From positions 62,001 to 126,000 of the forward strand of contig JAAWDX010000005.1 in the NCBI GenBank assembly GCA_022794035.1: a stretch of DNA of 64,000 bases. Reading direction: 5' to 3'. The notes below the pieces were generated by a model. That model was not told where the DNA came from and ran no database searches. It saw only the letters and a list, made by a program, of their open reading frames with translations. Numbering within the stretch: the stretch's first letter is position 1; each line of letters opens with the position of its first letter. Position numbers and translations under genes: made by a program. Below are positions 33,042-41,756 of this stretch, in pieces. The DNA is from Lachnospiraceae bacterium. GTDB lineage: Bacteria; Bacillota; Clostridia; Lachnospirales; Bianqueaceae.

Positions 33042-34003
33042 AGCTAGGTGTATTAACAGTACCGTTATATGATTTATCTTTGGAGGAGACCTTAAAGTAC
33101 TTGCATGGGCTGGGCGTACAGGCTGTAGAGCTTGGCTGTGGCGGCTCGCCGGGCAAGAAGCATCTGGATCCGGATGTATATCTGAACCATCCGGAAAAGA
33201 TTGCCGAAGTGAAGGAGCTTCTGAAGAAGTACGAGATCGAGATTTGCGCGCTGAGCGCGCATGGAAATGGCGTGCATCCTAATCCCGAGGTGGCTGCGCA
33301 GGCGACAAAGGATTTTGAGAATGCGGTGCTGTTGGCAGAGCAGCTGGGAGTGGACACGGTGGTGACGTTTTCCGGCTGTCCGGGGGACAGCCCCACTGCG
33401 CAGTATCCCAACTGGGTGGTGTGCCCGTGGCCGGATGATTTTCTGACGATTTTGGAGTATCAGTGGAATGAGGTGCTGATTCCGTATTGGAAGAAGGAAG
33501 TGGAGTTTGTACGCGCGCATGGCGTGAAGCATGTGGCGTTTGAGATGCATCCGGGCTTTTGCGTGTATAATCCGGAGACCTGCCTGCGGCTGCGTGAGGC
33601 TGTGGGGCCGGAGCTGGGCGCGAATTTTGATCCGAGCCATCTGGTATGGCAGGGCATGGATCCGGTGGCGGCCATCAAGGAGCTGAAGGGGGCGATCTAT
33701 CACTTCCATGCAAAGGATACGCGGATTGATCCGTATAACACGGCGAAAAACGGCGTGCTGGACACCAAGCATTACGGACAGATTGCAGAGCGCTCGTGGG
33801 TGTTCCGTACGGTGGGCTATGGCCATGATACGCAGTACTGGCGGGAAATGGTGACGGCGCTTAAAACGGCAGGCTATGACGGCGTGCTGAGCATTGAGCA
33901 TGAGGATAGCCTGATGAGTATCCGCGAGGGTCTGGAAAAGGCGGTAGCGGTGCTGAAGGAAGTACTGATTTTTGAAAACGCCGGCGAGATGTGGTGGGCA
34001 TAA
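33038..34003 (+). CDS. Sugar phosphate isomerase/epimerase family TIM barrel
   Basis: The 321-residue protein is a second, larger and distinct xylose-isomerase-like barrel. Metal ligands are likely in HVAFEMHPGF (Glu, His), ANFDPSHLVWQG (Asp, His), YHFHAKDT and LSIEHEDS (Glu). It overlaps the previous stop by ATGA, so the two barrels are made together. It might act on the open or hydrolysed product of the upstream pair. The operon ends at the terminator at 34038. No transporter or glycosidase lies nearby. Confidence 0.88.
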   Translation: MKLGVLTVPLYDLSLEETLKYLHGLGVQAVELGCGGSPGKKHLDPDVYLNHPEKIAEVKELLKKYEIEICALSAHGNGVHPNPEVAAQATKDFENAVLLAEQLGVDTVVTFSGCPGDSPTAQYPNWVVCPWPDDFLTILEYQWNEVLIPYWKKEVEFVRAHGVKHVAFEMHPGFCVYNPETCLRLREAVGPELGANFDPSHLVWQGMDPVAAIKELKGAIYHFHAKDTRIDPYNTAKNGVLDTKHYGQIAERSWVFRTVGYGHDTQYWREMVTALKTAGYDGVLSIEHEDSLMSIREGLEKAVAVLKEVLIFENAGEMWWA

Positions 34004-34037
34004 GCCTGTTTGCCGGTCAAAGGGAAGATATGAAATT

Positions 34038-34078
34038 AAAAACATCCTGTCGCGAAGCATTCGCGGCAGGATGTTTTT
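34038..34078. terminator. Bidirectional terminator between the isomerase operon and ileS
   Basis: Stem AAAAACATCCTG-TCGCGAA with TTCGCGG-CAGGATGTTTTT, T-runs on both strands. It sits between two convergent units. Confidence 0.92.
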
Positions 34079-34101
34079 CAGTTTATAGCTGATTCATTTA
34101 T

Positions 34102-37100
34102 TTAACTAAGCTTTTTTACGCCAAAGATCACTGTCTCGCCGTTGATATCCCACTCTTTAGTATAGAAGGAAGCATCGGCATCGGCCTGAACTGCGTCGCA
34201 GAGCGTTTCGCTCTGGATCTCGGCCGCGTGCGCCAGCACGATCTCTGTGATTTTAGCATTGGCGCCGTAGGCGAAGACGATGTGATCCATCACTTCAAAA
34301 TCCGCCTCTTTGCGCATGGTCTGGATTTTGCTGACGATCTCGCGCACAAAGCCCTCTTCGATCAGAGCAGGTGTCAGATTGGTATCGAGCGCAACCGTGA
34401 GAGCGCCTTGCGTCTCAGCCACAAAGCCGGGCACCTGCGCCGTCTCCATCAGCACGTCTTCTTCATACAGTTCCACGGCCGTGCCGTTAAACTCAAAGCG
34501 GAGCGGCTCGCCGGCAGCTAGCGTATCGTGAGCGCTGCGTCCGTCGATCTCAGCCAGAGCCTGACGAATCTGCCCTAATACTTTGCCATATTTCGGACCG
34601 ACTGTGCGCAGCTGCGGCTTGAAACTGTAGCTGATAAACTGCGCAGCATCCTGTGTGAACACCACTTCCTTCACGTTCAGCTCATCCTCGATGATCTCCT
34701 GATAGAAAGCATCCAGCGCTGCAGGGGCCTGTACAAACATTTTGCCCACGGGCTGACGGTTCTTGATATTAGAGGTGTTGCGGCAGGCCCGGCCCAGCGT
34801 GATGATCTGCAGGACCTCCTCCATTTTCTGCTCCAGCTCCGCATCGATCAGCGCCGGATCAGCCACCGGATAAGCACACAGATGCACGCTCACGGGAGCA
34901 GACGCATCTACGCTGCAAACAAGGTTGCGGTAAATATCTTCTGCCATAAACGGGATCATGGGTGCCGCCAGCTTTACAAAGGTCACCAGAGCGGTATACA
35001 GCGTCATATAGGCGTTGATCTTATCCTGCTCCATGCCCTTAGCCCAGTAGCGGGAGCGGCCGCGGCGCACATACCAGTTACTCAGATCATCCACAAAGGC
35101 CTGCAGCGCGCGCGCTGCTTCCGGGATCTGATAGGTGCCAAGGCGTCCGTCTACCTCTTGGATCAGGGAATTCAGCTTAGAAAGCAGCCATTTGTCCATT
35201 ACCGAAAGCGTATTGTAGTCCAGCGTATGCTGTGTAGGATCAAAGCCATCGATCTCTGCATACAGCACATAGAAGGCATAGGTGTTCCACAGCGGACGCA
35301 GGAACTTGCGCTGTCCCTCGACAACCGCCTTGCTGTGGAAGCGGTTCGGCAGCCATGGTGCAGAGTTGATATAGAAATACCAGCGAATCGCATCGGCGCC
35401 GTACTGCTGCAGCGCCTCCATGGGCTCTACGGCATTGCCTTTGGATTTAGACATCTTCTGGCCGTTTTCATCCTGCACATGTCCCAGAACAATAACATTT
35501 TTATAGGGCGGCTGATTAAATAAAAGCGTGGACTCCGCCAGCAGCGAATAGAACCATCCGCGTGTCTGATCGACTGCCTCCGAAATAAAGTCGGCCGGGA
35601 ACTGCTGCTTAAAGGCCTCCTCATTTTCAAACGGATAATGATGCTGGGCGAAGGGCATAGCGCCGCTGTCAAACCAGCAATCGATGACCTCTGGCACACG
35701 CTTCATCGCTTTCCCGCACTGCGGGCAGCGGATGGTAATCTCATCAATATAGGGACGGTGCAGCTCCACGCCGCCCTCCGGATAATTGTCGCTCATCTCG
35801 GCCAGCTCCTGGCGGCTGCCGATCGCATGGCGGTGGCCGCATTCGCATTCCCAGATGTTGAGCGGCGTGCCCCAGTAACGGTTACGCGAAATGCCCCAGT
35901 CCTGAATGTTTTCAAGCCAGTCGCCGAAACGGCCCTTGCCGATGGTCTCGGGGATCCAGTTGATCTGATTGTTGTTGCGGATCAGATCGTCCTTTACAGC
36001 CGTCATCTTGATAAACCACGACTCGCGCGCGTAGTAAATGAGCGGTGTGTCGCAGCGCCAGCAGTGGGGGTAGCTGTGCTCAAACTTGGGCGCGGCAAAC
36101 AGCAGGCCGCGGTCCTCCAGATCCTGCAGCACCATGGGATCAGCCTTCTTGCAGAAAACGCCATTCCACGGCGTTTCCTCGGTGAGCTCGCCCTTGCCGT
36201 TTACCAGCTGCACAAACGGCAGATCGTATACGCGGCCCACCTGTGCGTCATCCTCACCAAAGGCCGGCGCAATATGCACCACGCCCGTACCGTCGGTCAG
36301 CGTGACATAATCGGCGCAGGTCACATAATGCGCCTTTTTATGCTGCCGCTCGCAGATTGGCTTCACAAACTCATACAGCGGCTCATATTCCTTAAATTCG
36401 AGATCCTTTCCGGTGTAGCGCTCCAGCACCTCGGCGTCCTCGCCCAGCACTGCAGCAACCAGCGCCTCCGCCATGTAATACACATAGCCTCCGCTCTGCA
36501 CCTTCACATAAGTCTGCGCCGGATTCACGCACAGCGCCACGTTAGACGGCAGCGTCCACGGCGTGGTCGTCCAGGCCAGGAAGTAAGCATCCTCGCCCAC
36601 CACCTTAAACCGCACAATGGCAGAGCGCTCCTTCACATCCTTGTAGCCCTGCGCCACCTCATGGCTCGAAAGCGGCGTACCGCAGCGCGGGCAGTACGGC
36701 ACGATCTTAAAGCCCTTGTACAGCAGGCCGCGGTCATAGATCTGCTTCAGCGCCCACCATTCCGACTCAATATAATCATCCGTATACGTCACGTAGGGGT
36801 GCTCCATGTCAGCCCAAAAGCCAACTGTACCGGAAAAATCCTCCCACATGCCCTTATACTTCCACACGCTCTCCTTGCACTTTTGGATAAACGGCGCCAG
36901 GCCATATTCCTCGATCTGCTCCTTGCCGTCCAGGCCCAGCTCCTTCTCAATCTCCAGCTCCACCGGCAGGCCATGCGTATCCCAGCCGGCCTTACGCGGC
37001 ACCATATAACCCTTCATCGTGCGGTAGCGCGGAATCATATCCTTGATGACACGCGTCAGCACATGGCCGATATGCGGCTTGCCATTCGCCGTCGGCGGGC

Positions 37101-37236
37101 CGTCATAAAACGTAAATACCGGATGCCCCTCCTGCTCGGCAATGCTCTTCTCAAAAATCTGCTCCTTCTTCCAGAAGCCAAGCACCTTTTGCTCCCTCTC
37201 CGTAAAATTCATATCGGGAGATACCTTCTGATACAT
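34102..37236 (-). CDS. ileS: Isoleucyl-tRNA synthetase, type 2
   Basis: The 1044-residue class I synthetase charges tRNA-Ile. HIGH is at 55-58 (GKPHIGHVL), KMSKS in GQKMSKSKGN, and the CP1 editing domain lies between (WTTTPWTLPSN, GTGVVHIAPAFGEDDAQVG). The GWDTHGLPVE context, length and missing C-terminal zinc finger mark it as the eukaryotic-like type 2, known in other bacteria for low sensitivity to mupirocin. It is controlled by a T-box leader (37341-37606). Confidence 0.96.
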   Translation of the reverse strand: MYQKVSPDMNFTEREQKVLGFWKKEQIFEKSIAEQEGHPVFTFYDGPPTANGKPHIGHVLTRVIKDMIPRYRTMKGYMVPRKAGWDTHGLPVELEIEKELGLDGKEQIEEYGLAPFIQKCKESVWKYKGMWEDFSGTVGFWADMEHPYVTYTDDYIESEWWALKQIYDRGLLYKGFKIVPYCPRCGTPLSSHEVAQGYKDVKERSAIVRFKVVGEDAYFLAWTTTPWTLPSNVALCVNPAQTYVKVQSGGYVYYMAEALVAAVLGEDAEVLERYTGKDLEFKEYEPLYEFVKPICERQHKKAHYVTCADYVTLTDGTGVVHIAPAFGEDDAQVGRVYDLPFVQLVNGKGELTEETPWNGVFCKKADPMVLQDLEDRGLLFAAPKFEHSYPHCWRCDTPLIYYARESWFIKMTAVKDDLIRNNNQINWIPETIGKGRFGDWLENIQDWGISRNRYWGTPLNIWECECGHRHAIGSRQELAEMSDNYPEGGVELHRPYIDEITIRCPQCGKAMKRVPEVIDCWFDSGAMPFAQHHYPFENEEAFKQQFPADFISEAVDQTRGWFYSLLAESTLLFNQPPYKNVIVLGHVQDENGQKMSKSKGNAVEPMEALQQYGADAIRWYFYINSAPWLPNRFHSKAVVEGQRKFLRPLWNTYAFYVLYAEIDGFDPTQHTLDYNTLSVMDKWLLSKLNSLIQEVDGRLGTYQIPEAARALQAFVDDLSNWYVRRGRSRYWAKGMEQDKINAYMTLYTALVTFVKLAAPMIPFMAEDIYRNLVCSVDASAPVSVHLCAYPVADPALIDAELEQKMEEVLQIITLGRACRNTSNIKNRQPVGKMFVQAPAALDAFYQEIIEDELNVKEVVFTQDAAQFISYSFKPQLRTVGPKYGKVLGQIRQALAEIDGRSAHDTLAAGEPLRFEFNGTAVELYEEDVLMETAQVPGFVAETQGALTVALDTNLTPALIEEGFVREIVSKIQTMRKEADFEVMDHIVFAYGANAKITEIVLAHAAEIQSETLCDAVQADADASFYTKEWDINGETVIFGVKKLS

Positions 37237-37259
37237 GCTACTCCTCCTTTATGCTCTAT

Positions 37260-37292
37260 ATACGTACTTTGTACGTATGCGCAAAAGCGCAT
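37260..37292 (-). promoter_or_regulatory. ileS: Two adjacent hairpins just before ileS
   Basis: ATACGTAC-TTT-GTACGTAT (37260-37278) and ATGCGC-AAAA-GCGCAT (37277-37292) are perfect stems lying between the T-box terminator and the ileS ribosome binding site. Perhaps they stabilise the message after read-through. The function is not known. Confidence 0.5.
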
Positions 37293-37340
37293 AAATTGTT
37301 GATGGCATTTGCCTTCATCCGGGCGGTCCAGCGGCAAAAT

Positions 37341-37606
37341 AAAAACCCTGCAGGCCAAAAAACCTGCAGGGACGATTACAATCGGTATTCGTGGTACCAC
37401 CCTGATTACTTCTCTCAGCTTCCATCAAAGCCTTCGCCGATAACGGGGCTAACCGTGCGCCCATACTAGCCGCAACGCGGCATTTCGCAGCGCGGCGTTC
37501 CGAGCGAAGCTCCGGAGTGATTCGACCTTAGCCCTTTTGCCGTCTCGCACCCGCCGGCGGCTCTCTGAAAAAAGAGGATAAGGAGCTGTCTCCATCGTCG
37601 CTTCTG
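37341..37606 (-). promoter_or_regulatory. T-box leader (tRNA-Ile sensing)
   Basis: On the minus strand the conserved T-box sequence AGGGTGGTACCACG lies at about 37390-37403, followed by the terminator CCCTGCAGG / CCTGCAGGG and TTTTTATTTT (37341-37371). Stem I upstream contains an ATC (minus strand, 37519-37521, in GAATCAC) that fits an isoleucine specifier codon. Uncharged tRNA-Ile should pair here and prevent termination. Confidence 0.93.
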
Positions 37607-37612
37607 TCAGGT

Positions 37613-37641
37613 ATTGTAACAAGGAAAATTCGGCTTGTCAA
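37613..37641 (-). promoter_or_regulatory. ileS: ileS promoter
   Basis: Minus strand TTGACA (37636-37641), 17-bp spacer, TACAAT (37613-37618). Confidence 0.88.
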
Positions 37642-37672
37642 GGGCGAAAGCACGGATTTTAACATCGGTTTA

Positions 37673-37701
37673 TTGTTTTTATCTGCCCCAGCGTATATAA
37701 T
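37673..37701 (+). promoter_or_regulatory. Promoter of the two-component system
   Basis: TTGTTT (37673-37678), 17-bp spacer, TATAAT (37696-37701). Confidence 0.72.
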
Positions 37702-37740
37702 AAAGCATGATAGAGCACAAACAGAAAGGACGATTGCCGT

Positions 37741-38397
37741 ATGGAACATATTTTAGTTGTAGAGGATGATCCATCGATATCCGATCTATTATCGATGAAT
37801 CTTTCTGTCGCAGGGTATGGCTGCGATGTAGCAGGCGATGGAAAGCAAGCACTGACAATGATCAATGAAGGCTCTTATGATTTAGCCATACTGGATATTA
37901 TGATCCCGGAGATCGATGGCTTTGCGCTATATGAATATATGAAAGCAAAACAGATTCCGGTGATATATCTTTCAGCGAAAGATGATATTCAAAGTAAAGT
38001 AAAGGGATTAAAAATGGGGGCTGAGGATTATCTTACGAAGCCCTTTGAGGTGCTCGAGCTGTTGGTGCGGGTAGAAAAGGTGCTCAGGCGCAGCGCGCGC
38101 GCACAGGATAGTTATCAAATCGATGGCGTTGCCATTCATGAAAAGGAGCATATGGTTTTGCGGGATGGGTGCCCGGTAGAGCTGAAGCCGATGGAGTATT
38201 CTCTCTTGCTCATGCTCGTAAAGCATCCCAATATGGTATTTTCAAGGGAGCAGCTGCTGCAGGAGGTATGGGGAGATCAGTATTTTGGCGAGACGCGTAC
38301 CGTAGATAACCACATCGCGATCCTGCGCAAAAAGCTGAATTGGAGCGAAAAGATCATCACCGTACACCGGGTTGGCTACAAATTAGAGGTGAAATAA
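37741..38397 (+). CDS. OmpR-family response regulator
   Basis: The 218-residue protein has a receiver domain (1-115) with phospho-acceptor Asp52 (AILDIMIPEIDG), acidic pair Glu8-Asp9-Asp10 and Lys in LTKPFE, then a winged-helix DNA-binding domain (QLLQEVWGDQYFGETRTVDNHI). It is followed 1 nt later by its kinase gene and then by a lipoprotein-ABC exporter operon, which it probably controls. Confidence 0.94.
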   Translation: MEHILVVEDDPSISDLLSMNLSVAGYGCDVAGDGKQALTMINEGSYDLAILDIMIPEIDGFALYEYMKAKQIPVIYLSAKDDIQSKVKGLKMGAEDYLTKPFEVLELLVRVEKVLRRSARAQDSYQIDGVAIHEKEHMVLRDGCPVELKPMEYSLLLMLVKHPNMVFSREQLLQEVWGDQYFGETRTVDNHIAILRKKLNWSEKIITVHRVGYKLEVK

Positions 38398-38398
38398 A

Positions 38399-39784
38399 AT
38401 GCGTTTAAGAGGAAAAATAATGGCCATCTGCATGGCTGCGGTGCTCCTTGTGATGAGCCTAGGCTTTTTCGTTATTTTACAGATACAGGAGAGGTCGCTG
38501 CGGGAAGCCGATGAAAAAAATGTGCAGAAATCACTGGCAATTTATTGCTCCAATGTGATCTCTGCCAGCAGTACAGGAGGCGCCGATATGAGGGATACCA
38601 CCCTGCGCAGCGTGGCTGCCTATTATTTTTCTGCGTATGCGCGCCTTGTCCAAACAGAAAATGTTTTTTATTCCCTTGTCTGCGACGGAAAATATCTGTA
38701 TGATATGTCTCCCTATGATCCCTATGCCGTATTTGAGGATTCAGAGGAAGAGGGAGAGAGTATCAAGCGGATCCGCATGGGGGAGGATGCGGTGATCGTG
38801 GGGCGCTACTCCTTTGAACTTTTGGGTCAGAAGTTTGAAGCATACATGAGTATGAACGTCAGTGAAACGGAAAATAAAATCAGCGGGCTGCGCATGCTGT
38901 GCATCACGGTACTTCTGCTTGGCTGCATCATCATGGCAGCGATACTGGCCCTGCTGGTGCGGCATATTCTGTCGCCGATAGAAAAGCTGACGGAAAACGC
39001 CGTATCGATATCCAAAGGCGAGTATCATCTGCGGACAAATTATGAAAGCAACGATGAGATCGGCATCTTATCGACGGCCTTTGACGAGATGTCCGCAGCG
39101 ATTGAAGAAAAGATAACGCATCTGGATACAGAGCTGCAGAAAAGGCAGCTGCTGCTGGGCGCGCTATCCCATGAAATGAGAACGCCCATGACGGCTATTA
39201 TCGGATATGCAGACAGTCTGATGCGCATGCCGCTCAGCGATGCGCAGAAAAATGAGTGCGCAAAGAAAATATATGACGCCGGAAAGCATACCGAGCGCCT
39301 GGCGCAAAAAATGATGGAGCTGATTGGATTATCTGACGCCGGACAGATAGAGAAGAGCACATTGGATGCTGCTGAATTTGCAGAGGAGCTAAAGGCTATG
39401 GTCCCTCCTCAGGTTAAAATTGACTGCAAAGTGCAAAGCCTATACGGAGATAAAACATTACTGCTCAGTATGGTAGCCAATTTAGTGGAGAATGCGGTAA
39501 GGGCATCTGACGATAGTCCAGAGGTTGAAGTCCTGATCACAGAAAATCAAAATAGGATACAGTTTATCATTTCAGACCGGGGCTGCGGCATTGCGCCTGA
39601 GCAGATTTCGCTCCTTACAGAACCGTTTTACCGGGTGGATAAGGCGCGCTCCAGAAAGAAAGGCGGCGCTGGCCTTGGCCTCGCCATCTGTAAAAAGATA
39701 TGTGAGCAGCACGGAGGCACACTTTCGATAGAGAGCGAGATAGGCCGGGGGACCACGGTAACAGCCAGTATTATTACAATTTGA
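38399..39784 (+). CDS. Membrane sensor histidine kinase
   Basis: The 461-residue kinase has a transmembrane segment at about 7-25, an extracellular sensor of about 135 residues, a second segment near 167-190, HAMP, a phospho-acceptor His in GALSHEMRTPMTAIIGY, and an ATPase domain with N box NLVENAVRAS, DRGCGIAP and GGAGLGLAIC. It should phosphorylate the regulator encoded just before it. The signal is unknown; linked ABC exporters suggest an envelope-active compound. Confidence 0.94.
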   Translation: MRLRGKIMAICMAAVLLVMSLGFFVILQIQERSLREADEKNVQKSLAIYCSNVISASSTGGADMRDTTLRSVAAYYFSAYARLVQTENVFYSLVCDGKYLYDMSPYDPYAVFEDSEEEGESIKRIRMGEDAVIVGRYSFELLGQKFEAYMSMNVSETENKISGLRMLCITVLLLGCIIMAAILALLVRHILSPIEKLTENAVSISKGEYHLRTNYESNDEIGILSTAFDEMSAAIEEKITHLDTELQKRQLLLGALSHEMRTPMTAIIGYADSLMRMPLSDAQKNECAKKIYDAGKHTERLAQKMMELIGLSDAGQIEKSTLDAAEFAEELKAMVPPQVKIDCKVQSLYGDKTLLLSMVANLVENAVRASDDSPEVEVLITENQNRIQFIISDRGCGIAPEQISLLTEPFYRVDKARSRKKGGAGLGLAICKKICEQHGGTLSIESEIGRGTTVTASIITI

Positions 39785-39797
39785 TGACACTTTACAT

Positions 39798-39831
39798 ACA
39801 ACTTGAGTAGGACTTAGTATACTCAAGTTGT
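39798..39831. promoter_or_regulatory. Twelve-bp inverted repeat upstream of the lipoprotein-ABC operon
   Basis: ACAACTTGAGTA / TACTCAAGTTGT with a 10-nt spacer. TTTACA at 39791 and TAGTAT at 39815 could be promoter elements (18-bp spacer), so the repeat overlaps the promoter. It lacks a T-run and is best read as a regulator-binding site. Confidence 0.6.
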
Positions 39832-39855
39832 TATACTATAGGGGAGGTGATGAAA

Positions 39856-41061
39856 ATGAAAAAAAGGATACTGGCCGTGGTACTTTTGTTTTTGCTCGTT
39901 TTAAGCGGCTGCAGTCAGGAGCAGGCAGCAGAATCTCCCCGCCAAAGCACATATGGAACGACATGGATTGCTGAGAGTATGGAAGTGCCTGAGCATTATG
40001 TGTTTGAAAATGTATCCGAGTCTGGGAAAACTAAGGTCGTGGTGGATGCCGATATTATTGTTCCGCAGGTTTATGGGGCCAACATCATAGAAGCAGTTCC
40101 GGTTGTGTTTTCAGAGGAAGAAATCCGCACATTCATCAAACAGCACACGGGTCATTTTGAATGGATGAATGCCCAAACCGGTAAAGCCTATTCGGGCGAA
40201 GGTCTTATAAAAGAGAATTTGGAGGGAAATCTATTCGGGTTTGAGTCCTATTCGATGCTGCTTAATAATCTGGAAGAGTTTAAGCAGGGAGGCGCCTATC
40301 GGGAAATCTATGTTAATTTCTGGCTCGACAAAAAAACAGGTGCAATTGCCTATACGCCTGTTTTATCCTATACCAACAGCCCACAAGAACCGGAGATCAG
40401 CAGTATTGTACCGTTAAATGAACAGAACATGGCCAATGACTGTACAATCAGTCTGGAGGAGGCCATCCGGTTTGCCGATGCAGAGGCAAAGCTCATTTCA
40501 CCTGATTTTACTCTTTTTCAATATGGTCAGCTAGAAAAGGTCAATGAAAATAACGCGCAATACTACGGGTTCAAATATACGCGGGAACTAAATGGCATTC
40601 CGGTCAATGCAGATATCGCCCGCGGGGTGGGGGATGGCTCTGCGTATACCGCAGGGACGGAGAGCATTTGGATCTCGGTTAATGATGCTGGGGTTTGCTG
40701 GCTTCAGTATAGGAATCCCACACAAAGGGGCGAGGTTGTTGCAGAAAATGCTGCGCTGCTTCCGTTTAAAGACATCCAGGATATTTTTGAAAAAGTGTCG
40801 ATGCTGAGCATCCAGCATCTGGAGCTCTATGATACCTTAGTGGAAAATGTCATGGACATCAGAGAGATTCGGTTTGGCTATATGGCGGTCAAACAATCAG
40901 AAAGCATCGGCGGATACCGCTATATTCCCGTATGGGATTTTTATGGGGTAGACTGGCCCCTTTATGAAAACGCTACATTTTATCCTGAGGACTTTAATGA
41001 ACCGGTATTTACCATTAACGCCATAGATGGAACGGTCATAGACCGGAATATGGGGTATTAA
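39856..41061 (+). CDS. Lipoprotein of unknown function linked to an ABC exporter
   Basis: The 401-residue protein starts MKKRILAVVLLFLLVLSGC, so it is lipid-anchored at Cys19. The mature part has no membrane segment; its repeated short patterns (KTGAIAYTPVLSY, DGTVIDRNMGY) recall the YycH/YycI-like or DUF6034-like group, but I cannot assign it firmly. ATG 39856 is preferred since GGGGAGG lies 8 nt away. It precedes two permeases and an ATPase, so it may sense or sequester the exporter's substrate. Confidence 0.75.
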   Translation: MKKRILAVVLLFLLVLSGCSQEQAAESPRQSTYGTTWIAESMEVPEHYVFENVSESGKTKVVVDADIIVPQVYGANIIEAVPVVFSEEEIRTFIKQHTGHFEWMNAQTGKAYSGEGLIKENLEGNLFGFESYSMLLNNLEEFKQGGAYREIYVNFWLDKKTGAIAYTPVLSYTNSPQEPEISSIVPLNEQNMANDCTISLEEAIRFADAEAKLISPDFTLFQYGQLEKVNENNAQYYGFKYTRELNGIPVNADIARGVGDGSAYTAGTESIWISVNDAGVCWLQYRNPTQRGEVVAENAALLPFKDIQDIFEKVSMLSIQHLELYDTLVENVMDIREIRFGYMAVKQSESIGGYRYIPVWDFYGVDWPLYENATFYPEDFNEPVFTINAIDGTVIDRNMGY

Positions 41062-41063
41062 CC

Positions 41064-41756
41064 ATGAAGGCAGTCCTTTCAGAGAGCATTCGGCTGCTCA
41101 GAAACAGATGGTTTTATCTTTCCGCCATATTTACGGTGCTGGTATTGTGGATGGATTTGTGCCCCCATATGGACATGCTGCAAGGCAGCAAAAAAGACGA
41201 AATCGTATATTTGCTCGCAGATATTTTGAGCGGAAAAGGCAATCTTCTATCGCTTCCACTGCTTTCAGTCCTACCCTGTGCCGCCGGTGTCTGTCAGGAA
41301 GTGAATACGGGAGTAGCAAGATACGCCATCTTTTATGGAGGCTATCGGCGCTATGTGCTTAGCAAGGTGACAGCACTCCTATTGTCTGCTCTTCTATCAC
41401 AGTTCATTGGCGTTACCATCTTTAGCGGTACAGTATCATGGATAACAGGCTTTTTTGCTTTAGCGCCGGCGCCCCTTATCATGCAGCGCCTGCTGCTTGC
41501 GTCCTGCTTTGCCATGCTGGGGCATATCAGCGCGCTTTTAACAGGGGATGCGGTCTCCGCTTATGTGATGCCTCTTGTCTTTGTTTTTACGCTGTCGATG
41601 TTTCGGTCGCGCTTTTTCTTTGGTGCCGCCTATATGGATCCGAAAATGTGGCTATCCGCGAAAGGACTGGCGATACCGCTTGTATTTACAGCGTTTTTAC
41701 TGCTGACAGCGCTGTCTTTGCTGCTGACAGCATGGGAGGTGCGAAGGCATGCTTAA
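41064..41756 (+). CDS. ABC exporter permease subunit 1
   Basis: The 230-residue membrane protein has about six hydrophobic segments, starting SIRLLRNRWFYLSAIFTVLVLWM, and a GVARYAIFYGGYRRYVLSKV loop typical of ABC-2 permeases. It shares an operon with a second permease (8-nt overlap) and an ATPase, in the manner of bacteriocin- or lantibiotic-immunity exporters. The substrate is unknown. Confidence 0.82.
   Translation: MKAVLSESIRLLRNRWFYLSAIFTVLVLWMDLCPHMDMLQGSKKDEIVYLLADILSGKGNLLSLPLLSVLPCAAGVCQEVNTGVARYAIFYGGYRRYVLSKVTALLLSALLSQFIGVTIFSGTVSWITGFFALAPAPLIMQRLLLASCFAMLGHISALLTGDAVSAYVMPLVFVFTLSMFRSRFFFGAAYMDPKMWLSAKGLAIPLVFTAFLLLTALSLLLTAWEVRRHA

Noticed and set aside
35638..37302. 554-codon ORF antisense to ileS
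   Set aside because: A shadow of a GC-rich coding strand with biased composition; no ribosome binding site or domain.
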